A DNA stretch of 64,000 bases, from positions 1 through 64,000 of the forward strand of contig PBDJ01000008.1 of NCBI GenBank assembly GCA_002717365.1. The letters run 5' to 3'. The notes beneath the pieces were generated by a model. That model did no database searches. It was not told where the DNA came from and saw only the letters and a program-made list of their open reading frames with translations. Shown here piece by piece: positions 1 through 10,146 of the stretch. Position 1 is the stretch's first letter. Every line of letters begins with the position of its first letter. The stretch is from Acidimicrobiaceae bacterium (GTDB taxonomy: Bacteria; Actinomycetota; Acidimicrobiia; Acidimicrobiales; MedAcidi-G1). A program made the position numbers and the translations under genes.

Positions 1-942
1 GTCATTATCGGTTCTGGACCAGCCGGCCTGACCGCGGCCATTTATACAGCTCGTGCCGATCTCGCTCCGTTGGTTGTCGAGGGCGAGCCATCATCAACTA
101 GCGACCAGCCGGGTGGTCAATTGATGCTGACTACAGACGTCGAGAACTTCCCCGGCTTCCCCGAAGGAATCACGGGCCCCCAGCTCATGTTGGATATGCG
201 GGCCCAAGCTGCCCGATTTGGAGCGGAGATCATCACCGAAAAAGTGTCCAAGGTCGACCTATCTACCCGGCCATTCAGGGTCTGGATCGGTGATCCCGAG
301 ACTTCTGAGCCGACCTACACAGCCGACGCTGTGGTGGTGTCCACCGGTGCCCGGTCAGTCATGCTGGGCCTGGAAGCCGAGCAGCGGCTTATCGGACACG
401 GCCTTTCGACCTGTGCTACGTGCGACGGGTTCTTCTTCCGAGACCAGGAGATCGCCGTGGTGGGTGGCGGTGACTCGGCCCTTGAGGAGGCTGGCTTCCT
501 GACCCGTTTCGCCAGCAAGGTGACCTTGATCCACCGACGTGACGAGCTCCGGGCGTCCAAGATTATGCAGCGACGGGCCTTCGACAACCCGAAGATTGAA
601 TTTGCCTGGAACACTGTCGTCAACGACATTTTGGGCGATTCCAAGGTCGAGGCACTGGACCTCCGGGACACGATGACGGGCGAGTCCCGTCGTCTCCCGG
701 TCACCGGCGTGTTCATCGCCATTGGCCATCGTCCCAACACCGATTTGTTCACCGGGCAACTGGATATGGATGAGGCTGGCTATCTGGTCACAGGTGCTGA
801 CCGGTCGACAACCAACGTAGAGGGTGTCTTCGCCTGTGGTGACGTCCAGGATCACACATATCGCCAGGCCGTGACCGCTGCCGCCTCTGGGTGCATGGCA
901 GCCCTTGACGCCGAACGGTGGCTCGAGAGCCGCGCCGATTAA
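1..942 (+). CDS. trxB: Thioredoxin reductase (5' truncated by window edge)
   Basis: Frame 1 is open from base 1 ([20 protein letters not shown]...) and joins the listed ORF at 70; CATCDG redox motif; [10 protein letters not shown]; followed by trxA. Confidence 0.97.
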   Translation, partial: VIIGSGPAGLTAAIYTARADLAPLVVEGEPSSTSDQPGGQLMLTTDVENFPGFPEGITGPQLMLDMRAQAARFGAEIITEKVSKVDLSTRPFRVWIGDPETSEPTYTADAVVVSTGARSVMLGLEAEQRLIGHGLSTCATCDGFFFRDQEIAVVGGGDSALEEAGFLTRFASKVTLIHRRDELRASKIMQRRAFDNPKIEFAWNTVVNDILGDSKVEALDLRDTMTGESRRLPVTGVFIAIGHRPNTDLFTGQLDMDEAGYLVTGADRSTTNVEGVFACGDVQDHTYRQAVTAAASGCMAALDAERWLESRAD

Positions 943-1035
943 ACGATCCGGCCGATAGCCCGGCCCTGCCGAGCCTTCGGTCCGGCGAGCCGATAGAAAA
1001 CACTCAAAGCCACAGACCCAAGAGAAGAGACTCCT

Positions 1036-1362
1036 ATGGCCGCTGTCATTACAAACCTTTCTGAGGCCACGTTCGATGAGGAAATCGGATCAGCCGCCGA
1101 ACCAGTGCTGGTCGACTTCTGGGCGGAGTGGTGTGGTCCGTGCAAGATGATTGCTCCCATCTTGGAGGAAATTGCCTCCGAGCAGATTGGTTCACTTCGA
1201 GTGGCCAAGGTCAACGTGGACGAAGCTCCGGATCTTGCTCGCCGGTTCGAGGTGATGAGCATTCCCACCCTAATTCTGTTTGACGGTGGCCTCCCGGCGA
1301 AGCGCCTGGTGGGAGCCAAGGGCAAACCCCAGCTCCTCGAAGAGCTGGCTGGATACCTCTAG
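1036..1362 (+). CDS. trxA: Thioredoxin
   Basis: WAEWCGPCKMIAPILEEIA active site, 108 aa. Confidence 0.98.
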   Translation: MAAVITNLSEATFDEEIGSAAEPVLVDFWAEWCGPCKMIAPILEEIASEQIGSLRVAKVNVDEAPDLARRFEVMSIPTLILFDGGLPAKRLVGAKGKPQLLEELAGYL

Positions 1363-1395
1363 ACCGGCTTTCTGGCTGGCCCGGTCGTTTGGCCG

Positions 1396-2403
1396 ATGTC
1401 CAAGCCGCTTCGTCCCGATGATCGAGGGGCAACAATCAGCGACCTCCACCGTCGCTTGGCGGCTGCCGGGCATCGGGTAGGCGGGGTTGAGGAAACCGAT
1501 GGGTATTTTGGACCCGAAACCACGCGGTCACTGCTGGCCTTCCAAGCCGAACGCGGCCTAAACGAGCGCGGTCTAGTCGACGACACCACCCAAGCCGCCC
1601 TGGTTGAAGCCGGGTTGCGCCTGGGCGATCGTCACCTCTACCTCCACACGCCGATGTTCCGCGGCGAGGATGTCGCTGACCTGCAGCTTCGCCTGGGAAG
1701 TCTAGGTTTTGATGCCGGACGGATCGACGGGATCTTCGGTCCGGATACGGCGGGGGCTCTGACTGACTTCCAGCGAAATACCGCCTTGGCCGTGGACGGG
1801 ATCGCCGGACCTCAAACCATCCGGGCGTTGCAGCAACTGTTAAGTCGACCAGCAGGCCGGACCACCGTGACACAGGTACGTGAGTTGGATCGACTACGCC
1901 AAGGCAGCCCCGAACTACATGGTCAGCGCTTAGCAGTCGGTCAGTTCGGTAGCTCTGCGGCCCTCAGCACGGCCTTGAGTCGGACGCTTCGGGCCCAAGG
2001 CGCCCACGTGTTGGATCTTGACCATCCGAATGAGGACACACAGGCGACCACAGCCAACGAGTTCCAGGCCACCCTATATATTGGACTCCGAATTGATAAT
2101 TACTCTCATTCTCGTATTAGCTACTTCTCCATCAAGGAATTCCAGAGCGAGGGTGGATTCCGCCTGGCCCACCAGTGCGCCTCAGGTCTGGACCGTGCCC
2201 TCCTCTCGGCCGATGTACCAGTTACCGAGTGCCTAGGCCGCCAGATTCCCGTGCTGCGAAAAACCCGAATGCCAGCCGTCCTGTGCAGCCTCGCCCCACC
2301 GTCAGTAGTGGTTCTATCGACGGCCGAAATCGCTGATGCTCTGGCCAATGCCATCACCCGGTGGATCGCCGATCCGGCTGCCGATCCGACCGGTAGTGGT
2401 TGA
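1396..2403 (+). CDS. CwlM-like protein: two peptidoglycan-binding repeats plus amidase_3-like C-terminal domain
   Basis: Two PG_binding_1-like repeats (DGYFGPETTRSLLAFQ; DGIFGPDTAGALTDFQ); C-terminus amidase-like (LYIGLRID..., RKTRMPAVLCSLAP); position between trxA and parB as cwlM in mycobacteria. Confidence 0.8.
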   Translation: MSKPLRPDDRGATISDLHRRLAAAGHRVGGVEETDGYFGPETTRSLLAFQAERGLNERGLVDDTTQAALVEAGLRLGDRHLYLHTPMFRGEDVADLQLRLGSLGFDAGRIDGIFGPDTAGALTDFQRNTALAVDGIAGPQTIRALQQLLSRPAGRTTVTQVRELDRLRQGSPELHGQRLAVGQFGSSAALSTALSRTLRAQGAHVLDLDHPNEDTQATTANEFQATLYIGLRIDNYSHSRISYFSIKEFQSEGGFRLAHQCASGLDRALLSADVPVTECLGRQIPVLRKTRMPAVLCSLAPPSVVVLSTAEIADALANAITRWIADPAADPTGSG

Positions 2404-2431
2404 TAACTGACCGACCGGGTTCCGAGCCGAG

Positions 2432-3358
2432 TCAGCCCTCTAACAAGCGAAAGAGTCGCTCCAGGTCGTCTAGATCGGCAAATTCTACGACGATCCGGCC
2501 CTTCCGACCCCGGGTGACCACCCGAACCGTTGTGTCGAGCCGATCGGCCAAAATCTGCTCAACCTCTAGCAGAGCCGCGTCCCGGGGACGGGCCGTGACC
2601 TCGCCCGGAGAATCCGCCTCGGGCATGGTTATCTCATCCAACGACCTCACTAGGTTCTCTGTCTGTCGGACCGACAGCCCTTCATCGACCACCCTGGTAG
2701 CCAGGCGCTCGATTAGCGGACGATCCCTCAGACCAGCCAGAGCCCGAGCGTGTCCGGCCGACAGCGATCCGGCCATGATCAACTGCTGCACAACGTCGGG
2801 TAGTTGCAAGAGACGCAGGCTGTTAGCTACCGCTGGGCGGCTCCGGCCGATCCGCACAGCCACCTCGTGCTGGGTAAAGCCAAAATCGTCCATTAAGCGG
2901 TGGAAAGCGGCAGCCTCCTCCAACGGGTTGAGGTCGTCGCGATGGAGATTCTCCACAATGGCCTGCTCCAACGAATCACGGTCCTCAACCGAGCGCACTA
3001 CAGCCGGAACAGTGGCCAAGCCGGCCCGCCGGGCGGCCCGCCATCGACGTTCACCGGCCACTAACTCGTAGCCATCAACACCTTTCCGCAGGAGGAGGGG
3101 CTGGAGAACCCCCTGTTCACGAATAGAGGCAGTGAGTTCGGCCATTTTTTCATCGTCGAAGCCCTGACGAGGCTGATATGGGTTGGGGGAGATGTCAGTC
3201 ACTGAAACCTCCTCAAACCGCATCTCCTCCCCGGTCCCCATTTCAGGCGTCATCAGCGAATCGTTGGCCAATCCTTCAGCTAGAGGGTGCAACGCCCCGG
3301 GAACGCCTCCTTCTGGTATCAGCGCAGAGAGACCCCTTCCTAAACCGCTCTTCTTCAT
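2432..3358 (-). CDS. parB: Chromosome partitioning protein ParB
   Basis: MKKSGLGRGLSALIPEGG start (ATG at 3358), NPYQPR, GERRWRAARRAG, helix-turn-helix; overlaps parA stop by 4 bp. Confidence 0.96.
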   Translation of the reverse strand: MKKSGLGRGLSALIPEGGVPGALHPLAEGLANDSLMTPEMGTGEEMRFEEVSVTDISPNPYQPRQGFDDEKMAELTASIREQGVLQPLLLRKGVDGYELVAGERRWRAARRAGLATVPAVVRSVEDRDSLEQAIVENLHRDDLNPLEEAAAFHRLMDDFGFTQHEVAVRIGRSRPAVANSLRLLQLPDVVQQLIMAGSLSAGHARALAGLRDRPLIERLATRVVDEGLSVRQTENLVRSLDEITMPEADSPGEVTARPRDAALLEVEQILADRLDTTVRVVTRGRKGRIVVEFADLDDLERLFRLLEG

Positions 3359-4164
3359 CCCAGGACCTCCTTGGCAAGTTGTCGGTATGCCACAGCACCC
3401 CGACATGTCGGATCGAACACGGTGATCGGCTGACCGAACGAAGGAGCCTCCGATAGGCGAATTGACCGGGGAATAACCTGCCGGCACACCTTTTCACCGA
3501 AATAGGCCCTGACCTCGTCGGCTACCTGTTCGGACAGCTTGGTCCGGGCGTCATACATGACAAGCGCTATGTGGGAGATCTCCAAGTCGGGATTCAGATT
3601 TGACCTAACCAAGTCCACATTGCCTACCAACTGTCCTAAACCCTCTAGGGCGTAGTACTCACACTGGATAGGAACCACTACCTCACTGGCCACCACCAAG
3701 GCATTCACGGTCAGTAGTCCCAAAGCCGGGGGGCAGTCGATGAGGACCAAGTCATAATCGTCGACTACTTCGCCTAACGCCCGTTCCAATCGATGTTCAC
3801 GGCTGAACGCCGTCACCAACTCGATCTCCGCTCCGGCCAACGGAAGGTTGGACGGCACTAGGTCCAAGTTGGGCACATCTGTAGCCCTGAGTACATCAAC
3901 CAGGGAGACTCGTTGGAGCAATACCTCGTAGATCGAAGCCTCAAGGTCCCGGCTGGACACCCCGACTCCGGTGGTGGCATTGGCCTGAGGATCCAGGTCT
4001 ACCAAGAGGACCTTTTGCCCCTCCTCGGCCATTGCCGCTCCAAGATTGATCGTGGTGGTGGTCTTGCCCACCCCGCCCTTCTGGTTAGCGACAGCGATGA
4101 CACGGGAGCGCCCGTTCTCAAACGGCATTGGATGCATCATGCACCCGACGCGACCCCAATGCAA
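3355..4164 (-). CDS. parA: Chromosome partitioning ATPase ParA
   Basis: Deviant Walker A ANQKGGVGKTTTTINLG, DLDPQANATTG; start may be the internal ATG at 4128 (MPFENGRSRV). Confidence 0.96.
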   Translation of the reverse strand: MHWGRVGCMMHPMPFENGRSRVIAVANQKGGVGKTTTTINLGAAMAEEGQKVLLVDLDPQANATTGVGVSSRDLEASIYEVLLQRVSLVDVLRATDVPNLDLVPSNLPLAGAEIELVTAFSREHRLERALGEVVDDYDLVLIDCPPALGLLTVNALVVASEVVVPIQCEYYALEGLGQLVGNVDLVRSNLNPDLEISHIALVMYDARTKLSEQVADEVRAYFGEKVCRQVIPRSIRLSEAPSFGQPITVFDPTCRGAVAYRQLAKEVLG

Positions 4165-4237
4165 TCACCCTCCAACTAATCATCCGAAAAGGTCGAGGCC
4201 CCTACAACGAAGCAGCTCCCGAGTCCTAGCGGCCTTG

Positions 4238-4253
4238 TGTTTCACGTGGAACA
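4238..4253. promoter_or_regulatory. parS: parS site 1 (TGTTTCACGTGGAACA)
   Basis: Near-palindromic 16-mer differing by one base from the parS consensus TGTTTCACGTGAAACA, between parA and rsmG. Confidence 0.9.
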
Positions 4254-4301
4254 CACGATTTCAATTTATTAATAACCATTCTTTTTATATAGATCACGGG
4301 A

Positions 4302-4317
4302 TGTTTCACGTGGAACA
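4302..4317. promoter_or_regulatory. parS: parS site 2 (TGTTTCACGTGGAACA)
   Basis: Identical 16-mer 64 bp from site 1. Confidence 0.9.
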
Positions 4318-4329
4318 TCCCGTCCCCGT

Positions 4330-5013
4330 TTACCCCCGAAACAGCGGATCCGAAGTCTGGCGACTGAACCGCCGGGGAAACCGATCCGGGCAGTCGGTCA
4401 CCATCTGCATGGCTCGGTAGCCGGCTTGGCCGGTGTGCCAACCCCCCCGGTCCTCCAGGCCTATTGTCCTCAAACCGCCATCCTCCCACCGTCCAGCCCT
4501 ATCCCGGGTGCTGTCCGGTGGCTCGCTAACCACCAGAAATCCCCCCGGCATGAGGAGGGGAGCACCACACTCTGCCGTTGGCCCCGGAGGAGCAAAGCCC
4601 CGGGCCGTCACCAGATTCGCCTTGCCTCGGAGCGTCCCCCGGCCGACCTCAACCGCATCGGCCACCACGACCTCCACGCGATCCCCGAGGCCTAACCGGC
4701 GAACCGCCCACCGGAGAAAGGACCCACGTCGCTCCCCTCGGTCCACCAGAACCCAAAAGCACGTCGTCAAAGTAGCCAGAACCAAGCCCGGTATCCCACC
4801 ACCGGTGCCCAAGTCAACGGCCAGAGCATCGGCAGATGGCCTCACTACACCAGAACTATCCGGATCTAACCACCCGAAAGGGCTTAAAGCCCCATCTAAC
4901 AACCCAAAACGAAGGAAACCCGCGCTGTGCGCGGGCCCCTCTGCGGCCCCCGCAGGGGTCAGGTACCCCTCCAAGACCGCCCTGTCGAGGATCTCCTCGA
5001 CCGTAACTGTCAC
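4330..5013 (-). CDS. rsmG: 16S rRNA (guanine(527)-N(7))-methyltransferase RsmG
   Basis: VDLGTGGGIPGLVLA SAM motif; position between parA and jag. Confidence 0.93.
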   Translation of the reverse strand: MTVTVEEILDRAVLEGYLTPAGAAEGPAHSAGFLRFGLLDGALSPFGWLDPDSSGVVRPSADALAVDLGTGGGIPGLVLATLTTCFWVLVDRGERRGSFLRWAVRRLGLGDRVEVVVADAVEVGRGTLRGKANLVTARGFAPPGPTAECGAPLLMPGGFLVVSEPPDSTRDRAGRWEDGGLRTIGLEDRGGWHTGQAGYRAMQMVTDCPDRFPRRFSRQTSDPLFRG

Positions 5014-6023
5014 CCGGTGGACTCAACCATGATCATCACACGGCGATCGGCATCACTGCCCTCCGAAACCGTCATCAGGCCATCGATCTCGCCAATCGTG
5101 TCGTGAACCACCTTTCTGTCCGCAGCGCCCATGGGCTCGAGAGCACGGGGACGACCATCGGTCAGTACTTCTTCAGCCTGATTTCGAGCAAAATCGGCCA
5201 AAAACGATCGGCGTCGCTCACGGTACCCACCGATGTCAACGATTAGAGAACCCTCAGCCTGGCCATCAGAGCTCCGCTGGACCAGCGTCCGTGACAACTC
5301 AGTAATGGCACGTACCGTCTCACCTCGCTGGCCGATGGCCAGACCCAGGTTCAAGCCCTGAGCCTCCACCGTCAAGCGGTCTTCGTCGATTGTGCTCGCT
5401 ACCCGGGCATCTAGACCCATCTTGTCGAGCAGCCCCTGGACAAAGCCCTCGGTGATCTGAGCCTGTGTCTGCAGATCCATGGCCTCCACCTCAGTCCTCT
5501 CTCGATCGCCTCCGCGATCGTTTCCGTTCGCCGACTTCACCGACGACTCCTTGGCCGCCTTCTGGCGACCCCTGTTCCGGCCCGTCTCCGAACTTTGGGT
5601 GTTTTGGTCCTTTTTAGACTCTGAACTGCCTCTTTCTACTTCTCGATCCTTTCCACCGCTACGCCGGCGTCGATTGTCGCCCGACCGGGGACTCTGACCG
5701 GGATCACCATCCGACGATCCGCTGGATCGAGCTCCTTTTTGATTTTCCTGGCCCTTCCGGCTAGATGAACGACCCTGGTTCTGACCACCGTTCCGATCAC
5801 TTCGTCGCTTCCGGTCACGACGGTCCACCTTCGCACGGGGACTTGTCGGACGCACCCGCGCCCGGAGACGAGCTTCTGACTTCTTCAAACCGAACATCGT
5901 TCTGCTCGGCTCGGCCAGGACCTCTACTTCCAGGTCGTCCTCAGCCACACCGAGCCGGTCGAGCGCACGTTCCTTAGCTTCATCGAGTGAAGCACCAGTG
6001 GTTTCAATCCACTCCATGCTCAC
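5010..6023 (-). CDS. jag: Jag/KhpB family RNA-binding protein (Jag_N, charged linker, KH, R3H)
   Basis: N-terminal MEWIETTGASLDEAKERALDRLGV; C-terminal KH plus R3H (RRRSFLADFARNQAEEV...PMGAADRKVVHDTI); upstream of rsmG. Confidence 0.92.
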   Translation of the reverse strand: MSMEWIETTGASLDEAKERALDRLGVAEDDLEVEVLAEPSRTMFGLKKSEARLRARVRPTSPRAKVDRRDRKRRSDRNGGQNQGRSSSRKGQENQKGARSSGSSDGDPGQSPRSGDNRRRRSGGKDREVERGSSESKKDQNTQSSETGRNRGRQKAAKESSVKSANGNDRGGDRERTEVEAMDLQTQAQITEGFVQGLLDKMGLDARVASTIDEDRLTVEAQGLNLGLAIGQRGETVRAITELSRTLVQRSSDGQAEGSLIVDIGGYRERRRSFLADFARNQAEEVLTDGRPRALEPMGAADRKVVHDTIGEIDGLMTVSEGSDADRRVMIMVESTG

Positions 6024-7222
6024 TTCCTCCTCTTCTTCTTGGAGCCGCGGGCTCGTGTGGTCCCCGGAGGCGTTGTTCGTCCTCCACGGTCACGGGCCGC
6101 TGGCGGTCTCTTGTCGGTTTTTGTCTGCTCATCAGTCACTTCTTTGCGACCGCGGCGGCCTGTTTTCTTTTTTTTCGCCAGAGCGGCTGGTTTCTGGTTC
6201 CGTGGAGAGCGTGTCCCCGACCCATTCTGTGCGGGTGGCTCTTTGTCGATTTTTTGAGAACTCTTCTTATTATTTCCCGCTGTGGTTCGTCCACTCCGGG
6301 CCGACGACTCTTGTACTGACCTATCATTACTGGTCGTAGCCGTTTTCTTCGGAGAAGGAGTCTTCTTCGTTTCCTTGACCGGCTTAGCCTTCTCTGGAAC
6401 CACGACAGGTGTCACTTCGGCATTGGGCCCGTAAAGGCTCCTAGTGATATAGGCCTGTTGACCAATTCGGTACAGGTTGGAAACCACGAAGTAGAGGACC
6501 AGTGACGCGTCGAGCGAGACGGAGATGATTGGCAGGAAAAACGGCATTACCTTCATCATCATTTGCATCTGCGGATTGACCGCTGCGTCTGGGTTGCGGC
6601 CCCGGATCTGGCGCTGCTGAAACCACGAGCTGATGCCGACCACCAAGATCAGCAGGGCGTACGGGAGAACGGCTACGACGCTCTCCGACAGGGCGGTACT
6701 AGCTGACCTCGAAAGGTCCATGCCAAGGAAAACCATCTCTGACCGGTTGCTCAGATCGCGGAAGATTTCCGAACCGTGGTCGATATATGCCGGATAAAAG
6801 GCCTGTGGATCGGTCGGAGCCCCACCTAGGGTCTCCCCAACACTCAGGCGCCCAGCCACCCAACCGACGCTGTCTCCCAGATCCGACAACCTTCGGGTAA
6901 TACCCCGTAGGACCTGATAGAGCACCAGGAAGACGGGCATCTGGGCAAACAGGGGTAGGCAACCACCCATGGGGTTGATGTTGTTGGCCTTGTAGAAAGC
7001 CATCATCTCCTGATTGAGAGCTTCCCGGTTGCCCTTGTGGCGAGCTTGGATCTTCTTCAGCTCTGGCCCCAGGTGCTGCATCTTGATCATCGACCGTGTG
7101 CCCTTCAAAGTCACAGGCGTTAGAACAACCATGACCACCAGGGTCAGCATGATGATGGCCAGACCCACGCTGGGTACTAGCGAATAAAACCAAGCCATAA
7201 GGTTGGCAATCAGGTCGAACAT
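6020..7222 (-). CDS. yidC: Membrane protein insertase YidC
   Basis: ATG at 7222 ([28 protein letters not shown]), 60KD_IMP features (GGCLPLFAQMPVFLVLYQVLRG), basic C-terminal tail. Confidence 0.95.
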   Translation of the reverse strand: MFDLIANLMAWFYSLVPSVGLAIIMLTLVVMVVLTPVTLKGTRSMIKMQHLGPELKKIQARHKGNREALNQEMMAFYKANNINPMGGCLPLFAQMPVFLVLYQVLRGITRRLSDLGDSVGWVAGRLSVGETLGGAPTDPQAFYPAYIDHGSEIFRDLSNRSEMVFLGMDLSRSASTALSESVVAVLPYALLILVVGISSWFQQRQIRGRNPDAAVNPQMQMMMKVMPFFLPIISVSLDASLVLYFVVSNLYRIGQQAYITRSLYGPNAEVTPVVVPEKAKPVKETKKTPSPKKTATTSNDRSVQESSARSGRTTAGNNKKSSQKIDKEPPAQNGSGTRSPRNQKPAALAKKKKTGRRGRKEVTDEQTKTDKRPPAARDRGGRTTPPGTTRARGSKKKRRK

Positions 7223-7524
7223 CAGGCGTTTCCTCGAGTAAAAATAGGAGTCGCTTCGGGGACCGGGTCCCACCCGTGGGACCCCCACGGGTGGCAGCGA
7301 CAGATCCGACGTAGAGCCAGCCACGAACCTCGACCAGCGCCGTGGCGCGCTATGGCATCCAGGGCGTAGTTCGAACACGACGGAACAAACCGACAGGGAC
7401 TGGGCCGATGTGCGGCCAGATGCTGATAGCCGCGAACGATGGTCAGTAGCCCACGAGAAACAATGCCCTGTTCAGAATGTGTTTTCATCAAGTCATACGG
7501 AGGGGGAGATAGTTTTGACGGCAC
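7222..7524 (-). CDS. yidD: Membrane protein insertion efficiency factor YidD
   Basis: [31 protein letters not shown]...[18 protein letters not shown]. Confidence 0.95.
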   Translation of the reverse strand: MPSKLSPPPYDLMKTHSEQGIVSRGLLTIVRGYQHLAAHRPSPCRFVPSCSNYALDAIARHGAGRGSWLALRRICRCHPWGSHGWDPVPEATPIFTRGNA

Positions 7525-7825
7525 TGGTTAAACACCGCCGCAGTTCGTCGTAGGTCGCACCTGAGGCCTCCGGTCGAACCCGAACCAGATAATCCCCGGT
7601 CGGCATGCTGGTAGGCGACCTTTCGATCTCCATGAGGATTGACCGCAGCCGACGCCGTATCCGATTACGCACCACCGCCGGACCAACCGGTCGCGGAATG
7701 GCGTAGGCAACGCGGACCACACCCTCCGATGGGCGAAAGACAATCCCAAGCGGGCCACGTCGTACCCATCGCCCGTCATGACGGAGCGCATGGAAGTCGT
7801 CTCGGCGGCTGAGGCTACGAATCAA
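7493..7825 (-). CDS. rnpA: Ribonuclease P protein component
   Basis: RnpA signature [20 protein letters not shown] start overlapping the rpmH stop. Confidence 0.95.
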   Translation of the reverse strand: MIRSLSRRDDFHALRHDGRWVRRGPLGIVFRPSEGVVRVAYAIPRPVGPAVVRNRIRRRLRSILMEIERSPTSMPTGDYLVRVRPEASGATYDELRRCLTSAVKTISPSV

Positions 7826-7956
7826 GCCGACAGGCGGGCTCGGCCCTTCTGGCGCCTGGCGCTGATAATGGCCCGGCCGGCACGGGTACGCATGCGCTTC
7901 CGAAAGCCGTGCTTGCGAGAACGACGGCGGGTGTTGGGCTGGTAGGTCCGCTTCAT
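7822..7956 (-). CDS. rpmH: 50S ribosomal protein L34
   Basis: Translated by hand: [44 protein letters not shown]; 44 aa, below the cutoff of the supplied ORF track. Confidence 0.97.
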   Translation of the reverse strand: MKRTYQPNTRRRSRKHGFRKRMRTRAGRAIISARRQKGRARLSA

Positions 7957-8231
7957 AAGTGGTCTCCTGCTGGCACGGTGGACGTCATCAGGAGGGGGAG
8001 CGTCCAGGTGCTATCGATTCGTGTCGGCCGGGGTACTGGTGCACCCACTCGTCCACCTCTCGGTTGACGGGACCGGCTCGGCTGCCGATCAGATCGGACC
8101 CTCCGAAAGTGGGAAAGCCCGAAACCCGGAACTCAGGTTAGGGGTGTCACTGGGTCCGCACCAACCACCGGTTTCCTACCCAACACAACTTTCCGGCGGG
8201 TGTCCTGAGAAATCCTGATCCCCAATCACCG

Positions 8232-8497
8232 TTGTCCACAGTTTCCACAAACCCACCTTGCTCTTTGTACTCGTCACCTAGTGGCAACAACCCCCTTGGC
8301 ATAAAGAGACCGATCAGTTTCTTTCTGTCATAAAAGAGGCATTGATCAGGGGTGATGTGGAGTTGTATCGAACCTTGCGCGCCGTCATCCACAGGCTGCT
8401 ACGTTGCCCCGCCCACTGAGAGGGCGGAGTGGGCCTCCACCGGTCGTTCTTCGCGTTCCGGTGGTCTTTCCACAGCAAATTCCACATCTGTGGACAA
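8232..8497. promoter_or_regulatory. DnaA-box-containing region upstream of dnaA
   Basis: TTGTCCACA at 8232-8240, TCATCCACA at 8385-8393, TGTGGACAA (reverse TTGTCCACA) at 8489-8497. Confidence 0.7.
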
Positions 8498-8513
8498 CCG
8501 AACGGAGAAAACG

Positions 8514-9920
8514 ATGGCAGACGCAACAGTGCTGTGGGAGGCCTGTGCAGCGGCAATCCAGTCCCAGGTATCAGACGTGGTCTGGCAAATGACGTTCACT
8601 GCCGCCCAACCGGTAACTGCTGACGACGAGACCCTGGTCGTCTCCGTCCCCAGCACTCTCATCCGGGACCGCATCGAGGGTCGCTACCACACGGTCGTTC
8701 ACGGCGCGGTCGCCGAAGTCAGTGACGACCAACTGACACTACGAATCGTGATTCGCGAGGAGGACCCAGAAGAGGATCTAGTCCTACCCGACCCGATTCC
8801 CCCAACTGTGGAACTACCTACTTCCTCTAAACCATCAGTTTCTTTAGCCCTCGATCCCCTGACCCGACCCACCACGACGAGTACTGATATTCCGTTCGCC
8901 GGTCGGTTGACCTTCGAAGACTTCGTCATCGGAACATCCAACAGGTTTGCCCACGCTGCGGCCCAAGCGGTAGCTGAGACCCCCGGCCGGTCCTACAACC
9001 CCCTGTTTATTTATGGCGATGCCGGCCTCGGCAAGACCCACCTCCTACAAGCTGTTGGTAATTACGTCACAGCCCACTATCCGACATACCAGGTCCGTTA
9101 TGTGTCCAGCGAAACGTTCATGAACCGTTTCGTAGAAGCCATTCGTAACAAGCAACTCCCTGAGTTCAAGGAGCGTTACCGCCGTAACGACGTACTCTTG
9201 GTAGACGACATCCAGTTCATGGAAGGAAAGGAAGGCCTCCAAGAAGAATTCTTCCACACGTTCAACTCCATCCAGGGTGACGGTGGGCAGATCGTTCTGA
9301 CTAGTGATCGTGCCCCGGATTCCATCTCGACGTTGGAAGATCGGCTCCGTAGTCGGTTCAAGATGGGCTTAGTCACCCACATCCAACCGCCGGACGTCGA
9401 AACCCGCCTAGCCATCCTCCGCAAGAAAGTGGTCGGCAGTTCGAGCGGCGTCCCGGTCCCCGACGATGTCCTCCTCTTTATTGCCGAGAACGTCACAGAC
9501 AACATCCGAGAACTGGAAGGTGCTTTGACGCGGGTCACCGCCTACTCAAACCTCAACGACGAACCCTGTACTAGAGACCTAGCGCTTAGCATCCTGGGAG
9601 ACCTCATCTCCACGACATCACCTTTGGTCATTACGCCGGATCTCATCCTGGCTAAGACCTCAGAGATCTACGGCTTTAGTCGAGAGGACCTTGTTGGAGC
9701 CAGCCGGCGCCGTCCACTCGTCACCGCCCGTCAGGTATCCATGTATGTCTTCCGGGAGATCACTGATCTCAGTTATCCAGCTATCGCCCGGGAATTTGGA
9801 GGACGTGATCACACCACCGTTATCCACGCCGTGGACAAGATCAGCCGCCTGATGTCTGAACGCCGCGACATCTATGACCAGGTTTCGGCATTGGTATCAG
9901 CCGTCCGGTCTCGTAACTGA
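8514..9920 (+). CDS. dnaA: Chromosomal replication initiator protein DnaA
   Basis: GDAGLGKTHLLQAVGN Walker A, VDDIQFMEGKEG, C-terminal GGRDHTTVIHAVDKI; ATG at 8514 preferred over the ORF-track start at 8352. Confidence 0.98.
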   Translation: MADATVLWEACAAAIQSQVSDVVWQMTFTAAQPVTADDETLVVSVPSTLIRDRIEGRYHTVVHGAVAEVSDDQLTLRIVIREEDPEEDLVLPDPIPPTVELPTSSKPSVSLALDPLTRPTTTSTDIPFAGRLTFEDFVIGTSNRFAHAAAQAVAETPGRSYNPLFIYGDAGLGKTHLLQAVGNYVTAHYPTYQVRYVSSETFMNRFVEAIRNKQLPEFKERYRRNDVLLVDDIQFMEGKEGLQEEFFHTFNSIQGDGGQIVLTSDRAPDSISTLEDRLRSRFKMGLVTHIQPPDVETRLAILRKKVVGSSSGVPVPDDVLLFIAENVTDNIRELEGALTRVTAYSNLNDEPCTRDLALSILGDLISTTSPLVITPDLILAKTSEIYGFSREDLVGASRRRPLVTARQVSMYVFREITDLSYPAIAREFGGRDHTTVIHAVDKISRLMSERRDIYDQVSALVSAVRSRN

Positions 9921-10146
9921 TTCGGTCTTCAAATCCAGTGGATAGCCCTGTGCGCTGCCGGTGGACAGCCACCACCCTGTCCACACCACCCAACCGGGTT
10001 ACCTCCGCCCCTGAGGACAATGGTGGACAACCATCAACCCACTATCGTCACCGTGACCTGCGAAGATGGGAGATACTCCACAATCCACAACCCCTATTAC
10101 TGCAATTACCAAATTTGAATTCCATCCAATTGAAAGTGATTCCCTT
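9921..10146. promoter_or_regulatory. oriC: Probable oriC (dnaA-dnaN intergenic) with degenerate DnaA boxes and an AT-rich stretch
   Basis: CTGTCCACA 9977-9985, GGTGGACAA 10022-10030, GTGGATAG/GTGGACAG near 9937 and 9960, CAATCCACA 10081-10089; AT-rich 10091-10143. Confidence 0.75.

Noticed and set aside
9824-9842. TTATCCACGCCGTGGACAA resembling paired DnaA boxes
   Set aside because: Encodes the conserved VIHAVDK motif of DnaA itself, so protein constraint explains it
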